Positions 16,682 through 27,200 of a stretch of DNA of 29,267 bases are shown in pieces. The notes under the pieces were generated by a model that ran no database searches, was not told where the DNA came from, and saw only the letters and a list, made by a program, of their open reading frames with translations. The stretch's first letter is position 1. Each line of letters starts with the position of its first letter. The DNA lies in IMG/VR virus record IMGVR_UViG_3300013132_000189, positions 1 to 29,267 of that record; one strand, written 5' to 3'. The stretch is from a virus. The position numbers and the translations under genes are program-made.

Positions 16682-18241
16682 TTAAAATTCCAATACTATT
16701 TTGATGTCTTCTTTTTGGCGGGCATTCCTACTAATTGTAGGTCTGTTGTCTAGGTAAATTATATCTCCCGATCCTTTATTTATTTCAGGAGTTGCTAACC
16801 CAGAAGTAAAGTTAACACCAAGATTAATTAGTTTCGTGCCTGTTGGATTTGTTGATATTCCAGAAAATCCAGTAAATATTGAAGCTGAGAATCCAGATGA
16901 TTTTCCTATAACCTGATTAGCAGAGGATTCAAATGGATATAATCTACCATTTGTTGAAATTCCAACATAATCTTGTTGATCATATGTTGTTTGATTAAAA
17001 TATAGAGAACGATCTGTAAAATATTTCAATATTTTTGCCTCACTATCCCAGGAAGCAACATAACCAAATGCTTTACCAGAACCACCAGAAACAATCTGCT
17101 CAATTTTTTCACCTACTGTTGGTGTTCCTGTAATAGATGAAAACATTATTGAATATAATCCAGTAAAACTATTATCCGTATATATTGCCAAAGATCCAAA
17201 AGCTGTTGGATTTTTTATAATTGATACTTGTGCAAAACTAGTATCAATTGGAAAATCTTTCGTAGAATCATCAAATCTTGCATATACTAAAACTTTATCA
17301 GTTCCTAATTCGGTATATATGTCGTAACCATGTCCTTTTGATGGAGGAATTATAGGAACTAACTTTGCACTAGTTCCAGTAGAACTTAAATTAATTGCTC
17401 CCAAATCAACTAATCCATAACTATAATTTTTTCCACCTGACGTTACAGCAGTATTTGTTATTTTTCCACCCTCAACATCTACTCGAACTCTACCTCCTGT
17501 CCCATTTCCAAGAATGTTAAACTCCTGACCCAATCCATTGGAATAATTTGCGCCAGATTTTTCAATATATACAGTTTTAATTTGATTATTGTTTTCATCA
17601 GAATCTGCTGATTCTCTAATCGCCAATATTTGAGAGTCTGTTGATGTCAACCAACCATTTGGAACAGTTATATATTCCGTAGAATCAAATTTAACAATAT
17701 CACTCGGAGAGATAGTAAATAAATATTTCCAAATGTATCCATCTCCGCTGTCTCCGGCTCTTGATGGTTCTAGATCAGTAAATGTTGGTTCATCTTGCGA
17801 AACATTGCCCTTTGGATTTGTTCCACTAGATCCGTTTTGAATACAAACATAAACTCTGTAATCATTATTCATTACATAATAATTTACATCATATAGTCTG
17901 GATGAATTAGTTAATGGACTTGGATTAAGAATGCTATAATCATCCCTATACATTTCATATCTACTCCCTGCCGCCCAATCTATTCTTCTGATTATTCTTC
18001 TAATATTTGCAGAGGTTATTCTTTTACCATATAAGATAGTATCAGAATAGTGTTCTACATATGAGAAATTATCTATCGGTGCCGGAGGATTAATATTCCA
18101 AGTTGTAGATCTACCAAAACCTACGGTTGCTGGATTTGGCAATCCAACAACAATATAATACGAGTTATTTGTGGATTCAACAGAGTCTACAAAATTACTA
18201 GCATTCAAAATCCTAAATTGATCAGTAACAAGTGCTGACAT
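16682..18241 (-). CDS. 8: Baseplate wedge protein gp8
   Basis: gp8 is a dimeric wedge component of the baseplate that binds gp7 and gp10 in T4. This copy is 519 residues against 334 in T4. The N-terminal half has the marine gp8 features: MSALVTDQFRILNASNFVDS, SYYIVVGLPNPATVGFG, then SSRLYDVNYYVMNNDYRVYV and CIQNGSSGTNPKGNVS with DEPTFTDLEPSRAGDSGDGY and IWKYLFTISPSDIVKFDS. Residues about 225-300 form an insert with repeat-like glycine strands (SGGKNYSYG, GSGKAFGYV later), which likely explains the extra length. The C-terminus is beta-rich. It has its own late promoter and follows the giant gp7-position gene, as in T4. I see no clear Shine-Dalgarno before its ATG. Confidence 0.93.
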   Translation of the reverse strand: MSALVTDQFRILNASNFVDSVESTNNSYYIVVGLPNPATVGFGRSTTWNINPPAPIDNFSYVEHYSDTILYGKRITSANIRRIIRRIDWAAGSRYEMYRDDYSILNPSPLTNSSRLYDVNYYVMNNDYRVYVCIQNGSSGTNPKGNVSQDEPTFTDLEPSRAGDSGDGYIWKYLFTISPSDIVKFDSTEYITVPNGWLTSTDSQILAIRESADSDENNNQIKTVYIEKSGANYSNGLGQEFNILGNGTGGRVRVDVEGGKITNTAVTSGGKNYSYGLVDLGAINLSSTGTSAKLVPIIPPSKGHGYDIYTELGTDKVLVYARFDDSTKDFPIDTSFAQVSIIKNPTAFGSLAIYTDNSFTGLYSIMFSSITGTPTVGEKIEQIVSGGSGKAFGYVASWDSEAKILKYFTDRSLYFNQTTYDQQDYVGISTNGRLYPFESSANQVIGKSSGFSASIFTGFSGISTNPTGTKLINLGVNFTSGLATPEINKGSGDIIYLDNRPTISRNARQKEDIKIVLEF

Positions 18242-18265
18242 TGTTAAAGTTAAACATTTTTTATG

Positions 18266-18273
18266 TATTTATA
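18266..18273 (-). promoter_or_regulatory. T4-type late promoter (TATAAATA) before gp8
   Basis: A perfect minus-strand TATAAATA lies in the 40-base gap between the giant gene and gp8, with 24 bases to the gp8 ATG at 18241. It would give the gp8 and 2521-residue genes their own late transcript. Confidence 0.8.
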
Positions 18274-18281
18274 TCCTATGT

Positions 18282-21200
18282 TTACAAGTTAGAAAGTTTT
18301 CTAATTGCACCACTATTTCTCAATCCAAATGTTCTTCTCTGAATAGTTGGAAATGTCGATAATCCAGAATCTACTATCAATCCAGTAACTCCAATAGAAA
18401 TTGGATTTATTCTACTGGTAAAGTTATATAACCTTCCCCAAGAAACTCTACCTAGTGGCAGTGTAAGGGATCCTGTGGTTGCAATTCCAACAATATTGCT
18501 ATCAGTCTTAATATTACAAATAATCTCGGCGTTAGGTCCAAAATTAACTTTAGAGTTCACAATATAAACATTATCTAAGAAACTAGTACCTATTCCTACA
18601 ATAGATGTATTACCACTATTAACCGATGTTACACCAGTTCCAACGGTTGTGTTGTAAACCAAAATTGGATATCCTGGTTGCAAGTCGTTAGCATCTGAAG
18701 CATTGGCACGGAAATTAATCTTTAATGCCAGCGGATGGCCACCAATTCCTGTTGTGGTTGTAATACCAGTAATAATACCACTAAATCCCTGAACATTTGC
18801 AATACCTGTGATTTTTTCAGTCTCTATTGGGGGAACTTCAATAATAAGTTTTGGTGCAATCGTATATCCAAATCCTGGATTAGTGACTGTTACGGAAACA
18901 ATCTGACCCCCAGAAACATTAGCAGTTGCCGTTGCGGTTATTCCAATACCAACACCAGTACCCAACCCAACAGATTCTAGACTAAATGTTCCAATACCAA
19001 CTCTCGGAATAGAAATTTTAATTGGAACATTTGTCGAATATCCAATTCCTGGATTAGTAATTGTAATTGCAGAAATAGTTCCAGCTGCTGAAACCGTTGC
19101 GGTAAATGCTGCTGAAACTGGGTCTGTTCCCTGAACTATAAGTCCATCAACAGAAGTTATTGTGATTCCATAATTATTTTCTTCATAATTAAAGAATTGT
19201 GCATCATCAACAAAAATATCAGAAGTTCCCACTTCAATATCTCCAATAATTTTGGCAGTTGGATAAACAAATGGTTCAAGTGAATCGCGGGTTTTATAGA
19301 CCACATCCCCCTTAATATACTTGTCTTTTTTTTGCTTAATCCATTCTATTGGTCTGTACAAAGACTCATTAATTCCACTTCCAACATAGGTATCAGTTTC
19401 AATAGTATCTGATCCATTAATATCTACAATTGTTCTATCTCTTTGTTGATCTGGTATTGATGAGTAAAAAGGATTTTTTCTAACAAATACATCGTCACCA
19501 ATTTTCATTGTTTCATTAATATCAATCAATGAAATATCAACACCATTTTGACCAATATAAAAGAAAATATCAACCTTATCGGATGATTTTGGTGCTTCCG
19601 TAAATTCAAACGATGTTCCCCCAAAAAATCTATATGCAAAAGATGGTTCTTGTATAACACCGTTAACAAAAATTAAAAGCACAGCGTCAAGATTTATTGC
19701 ACTAGAAAGTGGATTACTAGAATCAATTTCAAAACTTAACAATTGTCCATTATAAAATAAGGGAAATCTTGTTCTATTGCTATTTTGTAGTGTAGAAATA
19801 CTATCAATATAATTCATTTCTCCAAAAGACCAAGAAGAGAAGAAATCTTGGAATGTTTCAACCACTTCAAGTTGAAATTCTTGTAAAGGTTGTATATAAT
19901 CCTTTGCAGTCACGAGGCCAACTGGTTTAAATACATCTCCAATCTGGAATGCATATCCTGGTCTTGATATTTGGAAAGATTCAACAATAAACAATGTTGA
20001 ACCAATTCCAACAGTTGATGGTGATGGTCCAATTTTAACATTCATAAGTAAATTAGATCCAGTCTGAGTTGTTGATCCAACGCCAACTCTTGAAACGCCA
20101 ATAACAGGTAGATTTTCATATATTGGTTCTGGTATGCTAATATATGGATCTACATAACCAGATCCACCACCAACAACGGTGAATGACAGTGTTCCGCCCG
20201 CACCGACTGTCGCAGAAATGGTTGCTGCTGATCCTGTATGATTAGAATCTGTAATACCTATTGAAACAGTTCCCCTATATCCAGATCCATAATTTAGATC
20301 ATACCAAGGGAAGACAGTACCAAATCCAATATAATTATGTGGTAACGTGCTAGTTCCAACATTTGCTGCAAACGATTGTGCAGAAATGATATTAACAATA
20401 TCATAAGAATAATCTAAACCACGTGAGGGGAAGTAAGATACAATTCCAGCACCAGATGGGCAAGTGAATCCCAACCCAACTAACTTAATTCTATCACCAC
20501 CAACAAAACCATGATCAGTTGTTGTTGTTATTTCAATGATGCCAGTTTGGTTGTTATAAGATGCCGTGCTAATTGATTGTCCAGGACCCGTATGAGAGAT
20601 GCCTGTTATGTTGATAACAGTTCCAGATCCATTTAATACAGTTTTTACTTTTGCTCCAACCAAAGGAGCATATCCAAGACCAGGCGTTGATCCAAGAGAA
20701 ACAATTAAACCACCTCTTGGGAGTTGATTTTGATTAATGTCAAAATCAGATTTAATATAAGTTCCATCTGTTGAAGTGATTCCCGTAAATACAACACTAG
20801 AAATACCAGCAACGTTGTCATTTACAAATTCATAGTTATTTCCTGCATTATTAATTGTTGTTGGAGTTTGGAAAACTCCATTAATAAACAATATTCCATT
20901 ACCAATAGAGACTCCTGTTGTATTAATTCCCTCAACTGTCATTGTGTATGTTTTTCCGATTCCGGTGAATTGATCAGAAACATCATCAAATATCATATTG
21001 GTGTCATAGTTTGATCTTAGGAAAGTTCTTCCAGCGTATTGTGCCCTTACATAAGGAAGATTACTTGCATCTCTTCTTGCTCTCGTATTTCCTTTTGGTG
21101 GATCTACGAACCAAATTTCGGTGCCAACAATATTAAAAGATCCACGATAAACTTGAACATTGGCACCATCATTGTGTGTTGCGGCGGTACTACCAGCAGA

Positions 21201-24200
21201 TGCTCTAACAACAGAAACTGTTGGAAAAGTTGCAATTCCACTTGAATTAATAATACCGGTGATATTTCCGCCAGTATTTGAACTTATTCCAACTTCAATA
21301 ACTTTCATATATTCATTATCAATTTTTAAAATATCTCTTGGTTGTATTGATGAAATGCCACTAAGATTAAATGTAGCAATTCCCGCACTAATTGATCCAC
21401 TATTGTATTGAAGTTTATGAGATATTGGAGTAAATGTTATTGGTTGTTGGACAATACCATCAAGAGAAATAACACTCTTAGATAGTTTTTTGCTCATTTC
21501 TAACTCATGAGCATTGCCAAGTCCGGAGTTAGTAAATGTTATTGCAATACCCAAATTGGCATAAGATCTTTGTGTTGCTAATTTAAATGTATCTGGTGTG
21601 ATAGCAATAGGATAAACTTTTTCTGGAAGTTTATTTGTAACAATACCAAGATAATTTGCCGTTGCTCCAATTCCGATTGCACTTTGTCCTACTCCAATGA
21701 ACGTTGATTTTGGAGTGTAAGTTAATTCTTCTCCAGTGTTGAAGAAGTGATTTCTAATTGTAAATATACCTGTTGAAAAATCAACAGTAGCAGTGTCTGA
21801 TGGGTCAAATGTTTTTTTGTAAATTGGAGTTCCTTCATGCTTTAAAGTAAAATTAACTTTGTTAGCTCTTGTGCCATTTATGCTGTCATATGCTGAAAGA
21901 AATATAGATTGAGTTGATTTTCCATATGTCAATACTCCAGGAGTATTTTCAAAATCGCTATAAGTATAGAAAACTTCATTAAATCCCTGAACATTTGTGT
22001 TCGAACTCAAAGAATCTGGATAAAAATTTAAATAGAATTTATTTCCAATAGTTTCTCCACCAAAAGTTCCAAGACCAGTTACATTATTGGATGGTGAAAA
22101 TGGTCCAGGAACAATAGTCGTATTGATGCTGTCATTTAATATTGAAACCTGATGAATTGCAGAACTACTTCCAGAAGAAACTCTTACAATAGATGATACT
22201 GATGATATTAGTTCCAGATCAAATACTCCAACCATAACAGATGTTGTTCCAACACCAACAGTTGATTCCAATCTAGCACTTCTTTCAGATCCAGATGGTT
22301 GACCACTAACTAAAAATCTATATGTTCCAATGCCAGAACTAGTTGCAGCAAATCCTACAATACTTGCTTTAACATCTATAAGATTATTCTCTTCATTTTG
22401 AACTCTAAATGATACAATTCCAGAAGTGGAATCATAAATTGCAGTTACAAGACCAATAGATGACGAACTGTATGATTGAGTTTTCGTATCAAAATAATAT
22501 TCACTTAAATAAGTGTTAGATCCATCAAAATCTAATGCAACTTCAACATAATTAACTTCTTTACTTAAATTATTTGTAATTTCTATATTTGCAAATAATC
22601 CATTAAAATTTATATTTGAAAATTCTGCAAGAGTTCTTACACTATTTGCTGTTCCAACGCTAGAAATTCCAATAATATTTGATCCTATTAAGTTAATAGA
22701 TCCAAATGTATTAGTTCCTATTCCTGTTCCACTTTCACTCGAAGAAAAAGTCTTTTTCAATACCTTTATATCATGATCTCTAGTAAATCTATTAGTTGGT
22801 GTGAATATTAAGGTTTTTCTTCCAGAATCATCAACATTTGCGCTAAACTCACCAAGCAATTCATTCGTATACGCCGTATACTTTTCAAATAAAACAGAAT
22901 CTAATGTTGTTGTTTGTAGAACTAATTCTGTTATTTGAGAATCATAAGTATCAGGATCTACAATTTGCACCGTATATCTAACATGAGTGTCAATAGCATC
23001 AATTTCTTCTATTTCCACGAAGGGATCTTCAAATCCCCTACTTGAAAATTTATCACTAATATCATCATGAATTAATACTCTGTTAGTTCTACATTCTGTA
23101 TAATCTGTTAGTTTTCTATTTTGAATTTTGAGAAATTTAGATTGTTCTGGATTTGACCTTACTTCATAGTCAATAACATTATCAAAATTATTAATAATAT
23201 CTACTCTCTTTTCTCCAATAACATCTAAAACCGTTATACTATTTGTTGTTCCAGACAATCCTACGGAAGCATTTGTTGTTGAGATAATTCCAACATCTGC
23301 AAAGTTTTTCAATCCTATTGGATGAACAATACTATTGACGGGTGAGGAAAGTTTATCCCAAGTTATAGGACTCTTAATTGAATATGAAAGATTTTGATAG
23401 TAATCATTATTTGGAGTAACTTGATAATCTTCACTAAGTTTTCCAATGTCATTTCTCCACCCAAGATTTTGTTTTGATGAATAGTTCGTTTTAAATCTGG
23501 ATTTATTTTCGGTGACGGAACTTACATCTGCAATTGCACCACTCGTTCTTCCTTTAATCTGATTCCCATTTTTGAGCGAGTATGATCCATTAACTTTAAT
23601 ATACTCATCTCTTATAGATGATACATATAGATCTCTTTCAATAAATCCTGTCCCAGTATTAACAAATAATTGTTCATTTAATAAGAACGATCCCCTCTTT
23701 TTAATTACATTAATTTCTGGGTAATATTTTTTGTTTATAATGGTCGCATATCCAGATTGGAAAGTTTTAGCAATTCCGGGATTTGTAGATAAACCAACTC
23801 CCAATTCATCCACGACTGCAAAAGTTAAAACTGCCGGATTCGAATTCACATAAGACTGGACTTTAAAAAATCTATAATCATAGTCTTCTGAGTTATATCC
23901 AGTTCCATCGCCAATAAGTTCAATACCTTCAACAAAAATTTCATCATTATTGGCAAATAATGGAGATGTGAATCCTAAAATTGGTGTTGATATTGTACAA
24001 GTTGCAACCCCACTGCTTCCAGTTATGATAGAACTAATACCAACACCATTAGAATTATTAACAGCGAATATTTTATGCAAATTTGACTTTAATCCATATA
24101 TTGGTGCTATTTGCAGCACATTAGAAATTGCGCCACTTGGAGTAACAGCAACTAATGAAGAACTATCAATAACTGTTTTTGTTTCGTCATTAAATAATAT

Positions 24201-27200
24201 TAAATCTGGTGCAGTTAAGTATCTTGAACCACCAGAGACTATATCAATTTGATCAATAGTATCAGAATTATTTAAATTTACGATTGGATCAATAAACGCT
24301 TCTGGTGATAATGTTTTATCTGAAGGATATTCATATCCAATATCTTTGATTCTTACATTTTTAATCCTACCAATAGATGTAGATAAAGCAACAATATTTG
24401 CATCTTGACCATCTTCACTAGATACATTTTCAAATTTAGGAAGTTTTTTAAAATTAAATCCTTCAGAAATAATCTTTACTCTTCCAATAGAACCATTTAT
24501 TGCAGTAGAAGATTTTGTCGAGTATTCTAGAATATTAGTTTGATCTTTAGCATATTTTAAAACAGTTGGAAACTGTGTTGGAGAGATTTTAAATGAATCT
24601 GTTGATACACCAAAGATCTTATATGTGCCATTATACTCACTGTCTATGTAATTAATCTGCGAATAATTGACAACATCCTTATCAGCAGTACTAATGTATC
24701 CAGACCTTTCTAAAGCGTAAAAAAGTTTAGATGGGGTGCTCTCAGAATATTCAATTGAAAGAGATGCTGTACCAAATCCAATTGTACCAATTCCTGCAAC
24801 ATTGAAGTTTCTAGAATCATTTGCACTTATAAACTCATTTTCAAATTTTTTATCTTTGAAAATTTTCAGTTTATATCCAATCAGATAAGAATCTCTAAGA
24901 TTGAACTTTATAGTACTATTTTTGATAACATTAATATTTGGATTTATTGTTGCAAATGTGTGGATAGATGCGCCAGTCCCGACAATATTTACAACATTTT
25001 CGCTGGATGGAATTGTTTCATAGAAAGTTTCAGCAAGTCTAAACTGACTATTATTATCTTTAATTACATAATATGAACCTGTTTGCAAACCAGAAGCTAC
25101 TTGAGTACTATTATAAAAAACTTTATCACCAGTCCTATACCCGTGGTTTGATAGTGTAATTGTATTTGTAGTAGTATTAATCTGTGAGGAATTAATTCCT
25201 ATCGAATTGATTAATATTTTTTTCTCAGATTCATTAAATGCGAGTGTTAATGCGGCCGTGGTTCCAACACCAACAACAATATTTGGAGATACTGTCAGTT
25301 TAATTGAGTCGCCATTAGAAAGACCGTGACTTTGAGCAACACTTACGGTGGTAACTATCCTATCAATTTGACCAGTTACTTGACTGTAATTTGTCTGTAA
25401 TAGATATTCCGAATTATTTGTACCATCGCTGTAAAAATACAATCCCTCACTATTTGTTGTCAGACCAACTTGCGTTACTAATCCGACATAATCTTTACCT
25501 TTATTAATGACATAAACATCAGATGTTAGCGTAAGTGTATTTGGAATTTGAAAAGTGTTTATGTTAGATGGATTATCTCCAACAATAAGAGAATCAACAC
25601 CCGCAAGATCAGATTTTGTAAATGTTAGTTTTTGTCCAGTTTTGAAAGGGTGATTTGGAAAATAAATGCTTCTATGAGGAATAGATGCCGTTTGACTTGT
25701 AACACCTACATCGAATACTTTATAAACAGATCCGCCCGGAGTTGTACCAACACCAACAGAATTTTTAGCATTAAAATAAATTAAATCATTTGGTTTAGAT
25801 TCAAACGGTAAAACCTTTGATCTACTTGATACTATAATTCTATCATTTATTATGTTTAAATTGCTGCCATAAGTATGCGCCACACCAGCACTAGCAAATC
25901 TCTTAATTCTCAATACACCATTATTATAGTCATTTAAAACTTTTACTATTTCTATACCAAGACTTGATTTTATTCTGATGCTTCCACCAATTGATACTGT
26001 TGGTCTAGTGGTTACAAAAATATCTTCTACCACCCCACCAGGAGTAGAAGAATAACTACTCATTGTTTTAGCAAGACCAACAGTTTCGGTTGTAAACCCT
26101 ATTGATCTTGACCCAGAAAGATTATTAATTGAAGTTGAAAGACCACTAATTAAGACAGTATCATTGTTCAGCAAATCAAATCCAAATCTATAATATGCAG
26201 AAATAGATTGATCAGTATCCCATACAAAAACGGACGGATTATATGTTTCAAAAGATGTTTCAATCTGAGTAACATTTTTACCTATAAGTTCAGAAACTTC
26301 TGCTCTAAAACCAGTTCCTTCGGTACTTTCCTCATTAAAATTAATAGATTCTCCAATTCTATATCCAGTTCCACCGTCAATTATAGCAACATCATCAACA
26401 CTGCCTTTTTTAACAGATTCGATAATTGTTACCTGAGGAGATATTTCATAAGGTTCGACAAGAAAATCATAATTGGCATACTCGTCATTTATTTTATATG
26501 GAAATGTATTTCTAATAAGATTTGAATTATTAAAATCAAAATCTTGATTTAAATATGAATTTTCTTCTATAAAAGTAGATCTAAATGTATTTCCAATAAA
26601 ATATGGATAGAGTGGTTCCAAGGTATTGGAGATAGTACTTGTCGTTACACCAGCAAAATATGCATAAACTCCATTTGGAAATTCTGGAGTTTTGCAAAAT
26701 CTACCATTATGTCTATCAAGATCACCAGTGCCAGTATATTCAAAATCTTCTATAAAAAATCCAGAATTAAATGATGGTCTATTATACACTTTGGCAGTGT
26801 TTAAAGAGTAACCCGGTGTTATAATTTTAACACCAGACTGAACATCATTTGAATTTGCATATCCATATGGTCCATAAATCGGATTTCCATCATATGCCCA
26901 ACCAATAATTGGTGAGTGTGAAGATAAATCATCAGAATACTCGTTTGCTAAATCTGAAGAATATCCATAGATTCCATAAACAAGAGAATCATCTGTAAGA
27001 TTTTTATTGAGGCTTGAAAATATTTTTGTAGATCCAGATCTAGCGTAAGATGCATACCTTTCAGCATCATTAACTGTTAAGTCTCTAACTTCGGTATCAA
27101 ATATTGCTCCTGATCCTCTTGGTTTTACTTGAATTGATGCTGTGATTGCACTATATCCAATACCAGAATTGATAACAATAACATCTGTTATTTTTCCATC

